Origin: an uncultured Lachnospiraceae bacterium
GTDB taxonomy: Bacteria; Bacillota; Clostridia; Lachnospirales; Lachnospiraceae
Direction of reading: 5' to 3'
Assembly (NCBI GenBank): GCA_910585765.1
Contig: CAJUES010000002.1
Coordinates: 58,291-122,290, forward strand
DNA length: 64,000 bases
Shown: positions 8,204 through 17,306 of the stretch, piece after piece
Numbering within the stretch: the stretch's first letter is position 1
Layout of the letters: every line of letters starts with the position of its first letter
Notes under the pieces: generated by a model
Database searches by the model: none
The model's input: the letters and a program-made list of their open reading frames with translations, nothing else
Told to the model about the DNA's origin: nothing
Program-made: the position numbers and the translations under genes

Positions 8204-9754
8204 ATGGTAGTACAGCACAATCTTAGAGCTATGAACGCAAACAGAATGTTAGGGATCACACAGGGAACGCTCTCCAAGTCAGCAGAGAAGTTGTCATCGG
8301 GCTACAAGGTGAACAGGGCGGCGGACGACGCAGCAGGCCTCTCTATATCTGAGAAGATGAGAAAACAGATCCGTGGTCTTTCGCAGGCATCGCTGAACGC
8401 GGAGGACGGTATCAGTGCAGTGCAGACAGCCGAAGGTGCACTGACAGAAGTGCATGATATGCTGCAGCGTATGAATGAGCTTGCGACGAAGGCATCAAAC
8501 GGAACAAACGCACTATCTGACCGCCAGACGATCCAGGATGAGGTTGATCAGCTGTTGACAGAGATCGACAGAGTTGCAGAGACAACCAAGTTCAATGAGA
8601 CTTATCTGTTAAAGGGTGACAAAGATACTGTCAAAAAGTACATCAATGCAAAGGATGCAGGCCTGGATGGGACATTGGCAGAAGGCGCTACAAAAGCAAC
8701 CTTTACTATGAATACCTTAAAGGTCGGTGATACCGTCCAGATAGCAGGAAAGACGTATACGATCGGTGAGTATAATAAGGATGCAACGGCGACGGATACG
8801 CAGGCGGGTAAGTATGGACGGATCACAGCCTCTCTTTCAGTCGCCAAGAAAGGTGAGCAGATTACGCTTGATGGGGTACAGTATACGGTAATTGCCGAGA
8901 AAGGTCAGCAGGGAACAGAAAATACGGATAAAAACGAACTGACGATAGATAATATCATCAAAAAGGTTGGCGAGGGCAGCCATGCGATCTATAAGGGTGT
9001 AGATTACTATGCAATGCAGGACAGGACAAAAGCTGACGGCACAGCACAGGTAAACGGTATTGATGACAATAACGCGAATGTTATCACTGCCCATAAAGCA
9101 TACCAGATGATTCAGCAGGAACTGGTTCTTGCCAATAATATTGGTACAGATACGACGCAGGCGGAGGTGAAAACAGCAAATATTAAGCCGATCAAAGCGG
9201 ATGGAACAGCCGGCACGGCTGTTACGGCTGGAACTTTTGATACGATAGCAGCTGCAACTACAGAGAATATCAACAAACTGGCTTATGACGCGGATAGCAG
9301 GCAACTGAGTTTCCTGATCAATAAAGGTCAGGTAAATGTCAAGGAAGATCTGAATTTCAGCCTTCATGTAGGCGCGGATGCAGATATGACCAACAAGATC
9401 GGTGTGGGGATCAAGGCACTTGACACGGCAGGACTCGGCGTTAAGGGATTGAATGTAAAAGATACGACAGGTGCGGCAGCGACATATGCGATCGATTCCA
9501 TTGCAGATGCGATCGCGACTGTGTCTTCACAACGCTCTCTCCTCGGTGCAGTTCAGAACAGATTAGAGCACACGATCAACAATCTGGATAACGTAGTTGA
9601 GAATACAACAGCAGCAGAGAGCCAGATCCGCGATACAGATATGGCGACAGAGATGGTAAAATATTCGAATGCAAACATTCTCTCCCAGGCAGGTCAGTCC
9701 ATGCTCGCACAGGGAAATCAGTCGAATCAGGGAGTGCTCAGTCTCCTGGGGTGA
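8204..9754 (+). CDS. Flagellin 2
   Basis: The ATG at 8204 after CGGAGG gives 516 residues aligned to flagellin 1 from residue 1; longer in-frame starts are unlikely. The terminal D0/D1 regions are almost identical to flagellin 1, with changes such as LSISEKMR and NELATKASN. The central insert (about 180-400) diverges with substitutions and small indels. Leader plus gene therefore form a tandem duplication. Lysine-rich surface segments in the insert would be plausible targets of the FliB-type methylase encoded at 52-53 kb. A strong terminator follows at 9834. Confidence 0.97.
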   Translation: MVVQHNLRAMNANRMLGITQGTLSKSAEKLSSGYKVNRAADDAAGLSISEKMRKQIRGLSQASLNAEDGISAVQTAEGALTEVHDMLQRMNELATKASNGTNALSDRQTIQDEVDQLLTEIDRVAETTKFNETYLLKGDKDTVKKYINAKDAGLDGTLAEGATKATFTMNTLKVGDTVQIAGKTYTIGEYNKDATATDTQAGKYGRITASLSVAKKGEQITLDGVQYTVIAEKGQQGTENTDKNELTIDNIIKKVGEGSHAIYKGVDYYAMQDRTKADGTAQVNGIDDNNANVITAHKAYQMIQQELVLANNIGTDTTQAEVKTANIKPIKADGTAGTAVTAGTFDTIAAATTENINKLAYDADSRQLSFLINKGQVNVKEDLNFSLHVGADADMTNKIGVGIKALDTAGLGVKGLNVKDTTGAAATYAIDSIADAIATVSSQRSLLGAVQNRLEHTINNLDNVVENTTAAESQIRDTDMATEMVKYSNANILSQAGQSMLAQGNQSNQGVLSLLG

Positions 9755-9833
9755 TTGACCGCTGATCATGTACAGTGAGAGAGCCTGGGCAGATGACCAG
9801 GCGGGGAAATAGTTTTTGCCCGTTTGTGCACAG

Positions 9834-9860
9834 GACCACCGCTTTTGCGGTGGTCTTTTT
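9834..9860 (+). terminator. Terminator after the flagellin pair
   Basis: GACCACCGC and GCGGTGGTC pair perfectly around TTTT and are followed by five T. Confidence 0.92.
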
Positions 9861-10005
9861 GCTGTTCACGATTCCGCGAATAAGTTTTCCCGTTTTTCAG
9901 ATACTATAAAGGAGTTGTGGGAATGTGACCGATACAGACCGCGCCGGGAGGTGTCAGCTATATTTCCGCAGAACCTATAAATTTGTTTTTGGAACGGAGG
10001 AAATT

Positions 10006-10464
10006 ATGATTTTAACAGAAAAAGAAATGACAGCAGTGAAAGACCTGCAGACACAGGAGCAGGCGTGCATCGAGAAGTACCAGCGCTATTCCGGTGAGGC
10101 AAAGGACATGGTTCTGAAGGATCTGTTCAAGACCCTGCAGGGCAAGGAGCAGGAGCACTATGATTCCCTGCAGCAGGTACTTGGCGGCAAAGTGCCGTCC
10201 TGCAACTGCAACGATTCGGACGGCAGGAACTACAGCCCCAAGGCGACCTACGACAAGATGAGCGATTCCGCGGACAAGAAGACAGACAATTTCCTTGCGA
10301 CGGACTGCATCGCGTCCGAGAAGCTTGTGTCCTCGGAGTACAATACCAATGTATTCTGTTTCAAGGATTCCAACATGCGCAGGCTCCTTGCGGACATCCA
10401 GATCGAGGAACAGAATCACGCGGAGATGCTGTATAAGTACAAGACTGTAAACGGAATGTCATAG
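10006..10464 (+). CDS. CotF-family spore coat protein
   Basis: The ATG at 10006 after ACGGAGG gives 152 residues. The sequence fits the CotF ferritin-like fold: helical repeats (EKEMTAVKDLQTQEQACIEK, EIEEQNHAEMLYKY-type helices) and a CNCND cysteine cluster before the second helix pair. In Bacillus CotF is a coat component, and homologues are abundant in Clostridia. The C-terminal helix IQIEEQNHAEMLYKY is characteristic. It is a single gene with its own terminator. The family assignment implies that the organism sporulates or descends from a sporulating lineage. Confidence 0.85.
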   Translation: MILTEKEMTAVKDLQTQEQACIEKYQRYSGEAKDMVLKDLFKTLQGKEQEHYDSLQQVLGGKVPSCNCNDSDGRNYSPKATYDKMSDSADKKTDNFLATDCIASEKLVSSEYNTNVFCFKDSNMRRLLADIQIEEQNHAEMLYKYKTVNGMS

Positions 10465-10496
10465 CAGGATCATAAGGACTGCCAAAAAGATGCCAG

Positions 10497-10524
10497 GGCC
10501 ACCGCGCATGCGGTGGTCTTTTTG
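10497..10524 (+). terminator. Terminator after cotF-like gene
   Basis: GGCCACCGC and GCGGTGGTC arms flank a CAT loop and are followed by five T. The right arm is the same as that of the flagellin terminator at 9834. Confidence 0.88.
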
Positions 10525-10725
10525 TGAACACGCACACCCGGTACAGACAGTCAGAAATCAGACTTGCGGACTGCATAAAAAGGGCAGTGCAGGGGTACTA
10601 TAATTGAGACCGTGTGGGGAGACTGGCTTGCCAGCCTGCGGCTGAATATGACATCGGGAGATCTACATAGGGTGCGCTCTGGCAGCATCAGGATCACAGG
10701 GAGCATCCGACGAAGAAGGCGGGGA

Positions 10726-11835
10726 ATGAAGATGGATTTTTTGGCGCGGAGTGACTATCAGAGGGTGATATTATATATTCTGACATCGGTGTCAGTTTTG
10801 CTGGCTTTAAAGTATTTGCTGCCGTATTTTCTGCCGCTGCTGGTGGCGCTCTTGATCGTGGTGCCGCTGCAGCGCTTCTGCCAGCGGCGCGAAACTGCTT
10901 TCAGGGCGGAGCGGCGGGATAGAGCCAGAAACAGATCCGGGCAGAAGGGATTTATGGCTGGCGGGATCCTGTTTGGCATTATCCTGATCGTGGCACTGAT
11001 CATCGTGGGGCTTGGCACTTTTCTGGTCAGCAAGGCGAGAACGTTCGTGCAGAATGCGGATTTCTGGACGGACAGCATCGCGCAGCTGGTCGCGGGGCTC
11101 AGTGCCGGGATCGAGGACTTTTTCCAGCTGCAGCGGGGGACTGTCGAAGACTGGATCACACAGAGGGCTTCGGAGCTTGGACAATGCCTCACAAGATCCG
11201 GCGACGGGCTGCTCACGGGGAGCCTGCGATATCTGTCTGTGGCGGGGCGCGCAGGGACTTTTGTCGTGGTCAGCTTTATCTGCGTCGTCCTGTTTGCGCG
11301 CGAGATCGAGGGCTGGCAGCAGGGGCTCTTGAGCCTCGCAGCGATCGAGCCTGCGATCGACCACATTCTGTCCATCATCCTGCGCATCGGCAAGAAGCTC
11401 GGAAATATGGTCAAGACTTATATAAAGACACAGACCATCATCCTGCTGTGTATCAGCATCACCGCGACGATCGGCCTGTATCTGGGCGGCACGTCGGAGG
11501 GATGGTTCTACGGCGTGCTTGCCGGACTTATGGATTTCCTGCCGTTTATCGGGACAGGGATCGTGCTCATACCGATCGGCGTGATGGGCTTTCTAAAGGG
11601 CAATATCGTCAGCGGTGTGATCATCATCATCACGTACTTTATGTGTGTGATCATCCGGGAATTTCTGGAGCCGAGGCTGCTGGGGAACGGGCTGAAATTC
11701 TCGCCGGTGGCGATATTGATCGCTGTGTATGCAGGGGTGATTTACTACGGGATCGGCGGTGTCATCTTAGGACCGGTGACGCTGTTGATCCTGGTGGAGC
11801 TGGGGCGGGAGATCTTTATGCCAAAAGATCACTGA
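10726..11835 (+). CDS. AI-2E family transporter
   Basis: This 369-residue integral membrane protein belongs to the AI-2E (UPF0118) family. Two hydrophobic segments near the start, a soluble stretch rich in charged residues, and a cluster of C-terminal helices with the family motif GxLxGLMDFLPFIGTGIVLIP are present. The C-terminal EPRLLGNGLKFSPVAILIAVY is also characteristic. Members include proposed autoinducer or ion exporters, so the substrate is uncertain. The start could be 10726 or 10732. Both follow a weak AAGGCGGGGA site, and an upstream extension to 10612 looks non-native because it is arginine-rich. Confidence 0.9.
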   Translation: MKMDFLARSDYQRVILYILTSVSVLLALKYLLPYFLPLLVALLIVVPLQRFCQRRETAFRAERRDRARNRSGQKGFMAGGILFGIILIVALIIVGLGTFLVSKARTFVQNADFWTDSIAQLVAGLSAGIEDFFQLQRGTVEDWITQRASELGQCLTRSGDGLLTGSLRYLSVAGRAGTFVVVSFICVVLFAREIEGWQQGLLSLAAIEPAIDHILSIILRIGKKLGNMVKTYIKTQTIILLCISITATIGLYLGGTSEGWFYGVLAGLMDFLPFIGTGIVLIPIGVMGFLKGNIVSGVIIIITYFMCVIIREFLEPRLLGNGLKFSPVAILIAVYAGVIYYGIGGVILGPVTLLILVELGREIFMPKDH

Positions 11836-11851
11836 GCGCTGTCCGGCCGGG

Positions 11852-11880
11852 GAGCAGGCAGTGTTGTGAACTGCCTGCTC
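11852..11880 (+). terminator. Hairpin after the AI-2E transporter gene
   Basis: GAGCAGGCAG and CTGCCTGCTC pair perfectly around nine bases. There is no T-run, so it may be a terminator of another type or a 3' stabiliser. Confidence 0.55.
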
Positions 11881-11922
11881 TGCACGGCACGGACGGAGTA
11901 CCAGGTATTTCCGTGAAAGCGG

Positions 11923-11950
11923 TTGACAGTGAAAATATAAAGTGTATACT
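11923..11950 (+). promoter_or_regulatory. Promoter of the lacI-type gene
   Basis: TTGACA (11923-11928) and TATACT (11945-11950) are separated by 16 bases, a near-consensus vegetative promoter about 70 bases before the regulator start. Confidence 0.8.
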
Positions 11951-12019
11951 CGTATTGAGAGGTTATCATATTTCGGATAGACTCTGCGAAAGGGAACTAC
12001 TAAGGAGGTGTTATGTGCC

Positions 12020-13072
12020 ATGCAGAAGAGCAGTGATGGCAAGGCGATAACAATATATGACATAGCCAGGGAAGCGGGCGTATCTCCGGCGACCGTGTCC
12101 AGAGTGCTCACCAGAAATGCGAAGGTGCGCCCCGAAAAGCGGGAAAAAGTGGAGGCGCTGATCGCGAAGTACAATTTTAAGCCAAACGTGCTGGCGAAAG
12201 GACTTGCCGATACCAGAACGAAGACGATCGGGGTGCTGGCGGCGGATGTCAGAAATCCGTATTATGCCTCCCTCTTTGTGGCTTGTGAACAGGCGGCAAG
12301 GGAAGCGGGCTACACAGTCGTGCTCTACAATTCACTGGGGAAGACAGAAAATGAAGTGGAGCTTCTGGGGAAGCTGCAGCAGCAGAAAGTGGACGCGATC
12401 ATCCAGCTGGGCGGCAGGGTGGACGATCTGTCCTCCAGTATCGAGTACGTGGAGCTCATCAACGACGTCATGTCAACGATCCCTGTGATCGTGACAGGGA
12501 AACTGGACGGGACGCGGTGCCATGTGGTCCGCATTGACAGCATGAAGGCCATGGAGCTTCTGATGGAACATCTCCTGGGGATGGGGCATCGGAAGATCGC
12601 CCTGGTCGGCGGCAGGCAGGACGTGCTTGCCACTTTTGAGAAATCACAGATGTACAAGCAGATCCTCAGGGAGAACAACATACCGTATGATCCGGGACTG
12701 GTCATGGATGACGGCGGGCATTATGACTTTGACACAGGTTACAGACAGATGAGTGAGATGCTGGCAAGCCGCAGGGACATGACGGCTGTGATCGCCGTCA
12801 ACGATTTCACGGCGATAGGGATCATGAGAAGCCTGAATGAACACGGCATCCGCATACCGCAGGACATGTCCGTGGTGAGTTATGACAATACATATATGGC
12901 TGAGATGGCGATGCCGCGGCTGACAAGTATCGACTATAATTATGAGGAGTACGGAAGAAAGCTGATCGACACTTCGATCGCCTTGATCGAGGGGCGGAAA
13001 AGGGATGCGCTGCGCATGGTGATGCCGAGTCTCGTGATACGGGAGAGCAGCGGACCGGCGCCGAAATGCTGA
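12020..13072 (+). CDS. LacI/GalR family transcriptional regulator
   Basis: The 350-residue protein has an N-terminal helix-turn-helix (ITIYDIAREAGVSPATVSRVLT, residues 11-32) and hinge helix. A periplasmic-binding-like sensor domain follows, opening with TKTIGVLAADVRNPYYASLF and ending LVIRESSG. Such proteins repress sugar-use genes and are released by a sugar ligand. The ATG at 12020 lies 11 bases past AAGGAGG. A GTG at 12008 overlaps that site and is unlikely. It lies just before a sugar ABC importer whose promoter carries a GAAATCGGTTTC operator, its probable target. Confidence 0.93.
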   Translation: MQKSSDGKAITIYDIAREAGVSPATVSRVLTRNAKVRPEKREKVEALIAKYNFKPNVLAKGLADTRTKTIGVLAADVRNPYYASLFVACEQAAREAGYTVVLYNSLGKTENEVELLGKLQQQKVDAIIQLGGRVDDLSSSIEYVELINDVMSTIPVIVTGKLDGTRCHVVRIDSMKAMELLMEHLLGMGHRKIALVGGRQDVLATFEKSQMYKQILRENNIPYDPGLVMDDGGHYDFDTGYRQMSEMLASRRDMTAVIAVNDFTAIGIMRSLNEHGIRIPQDMSVVSYDNTYMAEMAMPRLTSIDYNYEEYGRKLIDTSIALIEGRKRDALRMVMPSLVIRESSGPAPKC

Positions 13073-13123
13073 GCAGTGCAGCAGATCGTTAGCTGTTCGA
13101 TATGAATGCGATTTCATAGCAAA

Positions 13124-13167
13124 GAGTGCAAATAAGATGAAAAAGTCTTATTTTCGCTCTTTTTTTG
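13124..13167 (+). terminator. Terminator of the lacI-type gene
   Basis: AAATAAGA and TCTTATTT arms, extended by GAG/CTC pairing, enclose an A-rich loop and are followed by seven T. Confidence 0.85.
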
Positions 13168-13272
13168 TTCGGGAGTCAAAAGTGACCAAAAGTAAAATAT
13201 ACAATGTGCACAAAAATATGACGCAAACAATGTGAAAACTATAGAATACGTCTCCGGGCACATAAAAACGTA

Positions 13273-13321
13273 TTGACTTTTGACAATAGAAGTTATATTA
13301 TTTACTTATGAAATCGGTTTC
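13273..13321 (+). promoter_or_regulatory. ABC importer promoter with LacI-type operator
   Basis: TTGACT (13273-13278) and TATTAT (13296-13301) are 17 bases apart. Directly downstream GAAATCGGTTTC (13310-13321) matches the GAAA-N-CG-N-TTTC form of LacI-family operators, over the expected transcription start. The same form is close to CcpA cre sites, so carbon catabolite control is an alternative. Confidence 0.7.
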
Positions 13322-13355
13322 GGACAGTCAATTTAAAAATGAGGGAGGTAATACA

Positions 13356-14312
13356 ATGGGGAATACAAAAACCAGGGTGAAGAGCAACTATAATGCGAGC
13401 CTCACCTTCTTTCAGAAAGTAAAGAAATACAGAGTCCTGCTTCTGATGTGTCTTCCCGCCGTTCTGTTTTTCCTGGCATTCAGTTATGCACCGCTGCCCG
13501 GTATCTGGGTAGCATTCGTAAAGTACAACTACAGGGATGGAATTTTTGGCAGTAAGTTTATCGGTCTGGATAACTTTGAGTTCCTTGCAACCTCAGGAAA
13601 GCTGTTGAGCCTGACGAAAAATACGATCCTGTACAATCTTGCATTTATCATACTTGGCAATTTCCTGGCAGTGTTTGTGGCGATCCTTCTGAACGAGATG
13701 CGGAGCAAATGGTTCAAGAAGGTGTCCCAGACGATCATGTTCCTGCCGTACTTCATATCACAGGTTCTGGTGGGCATTCTGGTATTTAACCTGCTCAACT
13801 ATGACACTGGTTTCGTGAACGGTATCCTGACAAATCTCGGTCTGGAGCGGTGGCAGCCGTACTCCGATCCCAATGTCTGGCCGCCGATCATGATCATCGT
13901 ATATCTGTGGCAGCAGACCGGATATAACTCGGTCGTGTACTTTGCGGCGATCATGGGTATTGACGGGGAGATGATGGAGGCTGCGAAGGTGGACGGTGCC
14001 AACGGATTCCAGAGGATCCGCTACATAATCCTGCCAAGCTTGAAGCCGACGATCGTGATCCTGCTCCTGTTCGCACTCGGCGGTATCGTGAAGGGCAACT
14101 TCGGATTGTTCTACAATATCGTAGGCACGAACCCGATCCTCTACAACACGACGGATATCATTGAGACATACGTATACCGTGCGACGATGACGGATTTCAA
14201 TTTCTCCACAGCATCTGCAGTGGGACTGTACCAGTCCGTGATCGGATTCATCATTGTCATGGCAGTGAACTATATCGTTAAGAAGATAGAGCCGGATTAT
14301 TCACTGTTCTAG
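13356..14312 (+). CDS. Sugar ABC transporter permease, LplB type
   Basis: This 318-residue inner-membrane permease has six predicted spans and the EAA loop EAAKVDGANGFQRIRYIILP that docks the ATPase. It is closest in style to LplB/YtcP-type permeases of complex carbohydrate importers. The ATG at 13356 follows GGGAGG with spacing of seven; the in-frame ATG at 13308 lies inside the promoter and operator and is rejected. The gene is first in a three-gene importer operon. No ATPase gene is present, as usual in Firmicutes that share one MsmX-like ATPase. Confidence 0.93.
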   Translation: MGNTKTRVKSNYNASLTFFQKVKKYRVLLLMCLPAVLFFLAFSYAPLPGIWVAFVKYNYRDGIFGSKFIGLDNFEFLATSGKLLSLTKNTILYNLAFIILGNFLAVFVAILLNEMRSKWFKKVSQTIMFLPYFISQVLVGILVFNLLNYDTGFVNGILTNLGLERWQPYSDPNVWPPIMIIVYLWQQTGYNSVVYFAAIMGIDGEMMEAAKVDGANGFQRIRYIILPSLKPTIVILLLFALGGIVKGNFGLFYNIVGTNPILYNTTDIIETYVYRATMTDFNFSTASAVGLYQSVIGFIIVMAVNYIVKKIEPDYSLF

Positions 14313-14327
14313 GAGAGGAGGAGCAAC

Positions 14328-15251
14328 ATGGCAAAAGAAGATAAAGACCTTATGGAATCAGGCGCCAAGGTAAAGCTTGGCACTTCGGATAAAATTATCA
14401 GGGGATTTGGATATGTGTTCCTGACACTCTACTCCATCTGCTGTATCATACCGTTCATCATCATCGTCAGCACGTCCTTCACCAGCGAGTCGGTGATCAG
14501 GGCGGAAGGCGTGCAGTTCCTGCCAAAGGATATCACGCTGACGGCGTATGACATGGTCACAAAGAGCGGCGGGATCTGGTGGTCTTACGTGGTGACGATC
14601 TTATTGACAGTGATCGGAACGGGTATCGGACTGTCGATCATCGCGATGACGGGCTATGCTCTCCAGAGAAAGGATTTTCCGTTCCGCAACGGGATATCGT
14701 TCTTCATCTATTTTACAAGCCTGTTCCAGGCGGGACTTGCACCGTACTATCTGCTGATGACGCAGACGTATCATCTCAAGGACAACTATCTGGCGGTATT
14801 GCTGCCGCTGCTGATGTCACCGTGGCTGATCATACTGATGAAGAATTTCGTCAAATCGATCCCGCATGAGATCACGGAGTCGGGCAAGATCGACGGCGCG
14901 GGTGATATGAGGATCTTCGTTTCACTCATCCTGCCGATGTTAAAGCCGGCGCTTGCGACGATCGGCCTGTTTCTCGCACTGGGTTACTGGAACGAGTGGT
15001 ATCAGTCATCCCTGTTCCTGAGCTCAAGGGTTGCGGTGAAGCCACTGCAGTTCACCCTGTATGAGATCGTGAACAAGACGGACGCGCTCAAGAACTCCGT
15101 AGCAGGTCAGTTCATCAACCTGGCAGATATCCCGCAGGAGAGCGTGAAGATGGCAAACGCCGTGCTCGCGACAGGGCCGATCGTCATGCTGTACCCGTTT
15201 GTACAGAAGTATTTCATCAGCGGTATCACAGTCGGTGCCGTTAAAGGTTAG
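14328..15251 (+). CDS. Sugar ABC transporter permease, LplC type
   Basis: The 307-residue second permease has six predicted spans, the EAA-like loop ESGKIDGAGDMRIFVSLILP and the LplC-type ending FVQKYFISGITVGAVKG. It follows the first permease by 15 bases with GGAGAGGAGGAG as ribosome site, so the two are co-transcribed and form a heterodimeric channel. In the family such pairs import oligosaccharides. Confidence 0.94.
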   Translation: MAKEDKDLMESGAKVKLGTSDKIIRGFGYVFLTLYSICCIIPFIIIVSTSFTSESVIRAEGVQFLPKDITLTAYDMVTKSGGIWWSYVVTILLTVIGTGIGLSIIAMTGYALQRKDFPFRNGISFFIYFTSLFQAGLAPYYLLMTQTYHLKDNYLAVLLPLLMSPWLIILMKNFVKSIPHEITESGKIDGAGDMRIFVSLILPMLKPALATIGLFLALGYWNEWYQSSLFLSSRVAVKPLQFTLYEIVNKTDALKNSVAGQFINLADIPQESVKMANAVLATGPIVMLYPFVQKYFISGITVGAVKG

Positions 15252-15287
15252 CACGAAGAGATCAAGAATATATATTTCAGGCTGTGG

Positions 15288-15303
15288 CTCCGCTCGGGCG
15301 GAG
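15288..15303 (+). promoter_or_regulatory. Intergenic hairpin before the binding-protein gene
   Basis: CTCCGC-TCGG-GCGGAG is a compact stem between permease and binding-protein genes. Such stems often mark RNA processing that raises binding-protein expression over the permeases. Confidence 0.5.
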
Positions 15304-15335
15304 ATAAGCAATATAAATTAACAGGAGGAAAAGTA

Positions 15336-17048
15336 ATGAAAAAGAAAGTATTGGCGTTACTATTGACGACCACGATGATTGCCGGGCTGACAACAGGCTG
15401 CGGCGGCGGAAATTCAGACTCGGCTTCAAACTCAAACACAAACGATACACCGGCATCGGCGGATACCTCTGCACCGGCGTCCAATGACAACGCATCGGCG
15501 GACAATGCGTCGACAGACAACGCATCCAGCGGTGATGCGGCAGCTTCGTCAGATGATCCATGGGCGAATGTGGACACATCGGAGCATGTAGTCATTACAT
15601 ACATGACGACCGGAGAGACACCGACCGGAACAAAAGAAAAATATGACGAGATGATGGCAGAGCTGAACAAGATCCTGACAGAGAAGTGCAATGCGGAGCT
15701 GCAGACGTACTTCATCAGCTGGACGGATTATCTCTCCAACTACAACCTGACCCTGGCACAGATGGACGGTACGGTAGACCTTGTCGGAACGGCTTCCGAC
15801 TGGCTCGACGCGTGGCCGAACTCCAAGAACGGCGCATTCCTGGAGCTGTCAGAGGATATGTTAAAGACCTATGCGCCGAAGACCTACGCGAGCGTTCCGG
15901 CGGAGAACTGGGAGCTGTGCAAGTATGACGGTGAGATCTACCTGATCCCTGAGGACAACTATGCACAGTGGACGAACCATGGATTTATCTATCGTCTCGA
16001 CTGGGCAAAGGCTGCCGGTCTTGCGGACGGTGTCAAGTCATGGGAGGATCTGACAACATACTTCAAGTATGTGAAAGAGACCTATCCTGACATTATCCCC
16101 TGGGATTCCGACGGTACACAGTATGCACAGATGGCAGGCGGCTGGATCGCTTCCCATTCAAACTATGTACCTATTGATGGTATCAATTCAGCGGCTATGT
16201 GGGGCGGCACAAGGGATGATCTCTACACAGTGTACTCTCCGTATGTGACGGATACGGATTCTCTCGTAGAGTTCGCTAAGATGATGAAGGAGTGGGACGA
16301 GATCGGCGTATGGCAGACAGACGTTCTGAACAACACTTCATCGACAAACCGCGATGACTACAGGATCGGGAAGGTTGCGGCAGAGCAGCACCACACACAG
16401 ACATGGACGGATCTGGTAAGCCACACACCGGCGAACACGATCTATGATGACGATCCCAATGCAGAGACAGGTTTCTTCTATTTTGGCCAGGAGACAGGCA
16501 ATGTGACAGCGCTCTCGATCACACACGGCGCGATGGCGATCTCCGCAGGCAGCAAGAACCCGGAGAGGGCATTGATGGTATATGACCTGCTGAGAAACGA
16601 TCCGGAATGCTACAAGCTGTTCTGCTATGGTATCGAGGGTGTGTCTTATGAAGTGACAGACGACGGTCTGAGAACAACACCGGAAGGCTACAACCAGGAT
16701 ACAGACAATATCAACGGCACGACGAACTACTGGTGGGGACGTAACGACGACCTGGAGATCCTTGACGCGACACGCGACTGGGATAAGATCAACAAACTGT
16801 ATGACGAGTATGACAAGCTCAAGATCGAGTATCCGTATGGTCAGTTCGTGGCAGAGGTTGACAACATCCGTTCACAGATCTCCAATATCAACGAGATCAC
16901 GACGAACTACATGAAGCAGATTGCATTCGGCAAGTACTCGGGAACGGCAGAGGATATCGTTGCAGAGTATCAGTCCGCATTGAAGGCAGCAGGTATCGAC
17001 GAGGTTACGGCAGAGTTACAGAGACAGTTTGATGCGCTTTACAAATAA
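15336..17048 (+). CDS. Sugar ABC transporter substrate-binding lipoprotein
   Basis: The 570-residue protein has a lipoprotein signal (LTTTMIAGLTTGC) giving Cys23 anchored to the membrane. A low-complexity Ser/Asn/Asp/Ala linker (residues 27-75) and a large family 1-type solute-binding domain follow. The C-terminal end (GTAEDIVAEYQSALKAAGID) resembles DUF3502-type ends of LplA-like binding proteins. It captures the sugar outside the cell for the two permeases encoded immediately upstream. AGGAGG precedes the ATG. A perfect hairpin follows the stop. Confidence 0.93.
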   Translation: MKKKVLALLLTTTMIAGLTTGCGGGNSDSASNSNTNDTPASADTSAPASNDNASADNASTDNASSGDAAASSDDPWANVDTSEHVVITYMTTGETPTGTKEKYDEMMAELNKILTEKCNAELQTYFISWTDYLSNYNLTLAQMDGTVDLVGTASDWLDAWPNSKNGAFLELSEDMLKTYAPKTYASVPAENWELCKYDGEIYLIPEDNYAQWTNHGFIYRLDWAKAAGLADGVKSWEDLTTYFKYVKETYPDIIPWDSDGTQYAQMAGGWIASHSNYVPIDGINSAAMWGGTRDDLYTVYSPYVTDTDSLVEFAKMMKEWDEIGVWQTDVLNNTSSTNRDDYRIGKVAAEQHHTQTWTDLVSHTPANTIYDDDPNAETGFFYFGQETGNVTALSITHGAMAISAGSKNPERALMVYDLLRNDPECYKLFCYGIEGVSYEVTDDGLRTTPEGYNQDTDNINGTTNYWWGRNDDLEILDATRDWDKINKLYDEYDKLKIEYPYGQFVAEVDNIRSQISNINEITTNYMKQIAFGKYSGTAEDIVAEYQSALKAAGIDEVTAELQRQFDALYK

Positions 17049-17071
17049 GGATCTGCATGGACGGTTCTGGG

Positions 17072-17104
17072 GAAGGTATGGCTACTGCCATACCTTCTGT
17101 CTTT
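17072..17104 (+). terminator. Terminator of the sugar importer operon
   Basis: GAAGGTATGGC and GCCATACCTTC form an 11-base-pair stem with a TACT loop, followed by a T-rich TGTCTTTG. Confidence 0.75.
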
Positions 17105-17224
17105 GTACACTTTCATGGAAATCAATTTTGAGAATAATCATACAATTTATACTGAAAATCTTAGAGTGTGTTTGAAAAATGTATTCAATTACCTGAATTT
17201 TCTGAGAATGACTTTCCATTGCAA

Positions 17225-17253
17225 TTGACCGTTTGCGCTGTGGGTGATATGAT
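17225..17253 (+). promoter_or_regulatory. Promoter of the GH35 gene
   Basis: TTGACC (17225-17230) and TATGAT (17248-17253) are 17 bases apart, so the glycosidase has its own promoter in addition to any read-through. Confidence 0.7.
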
Positions 17254-17306
17254 TTAAAGTACAAAGTTTTTTTGGAAAGAAATAAAAGCAGGGGAGAAGT
17301 TGTACT

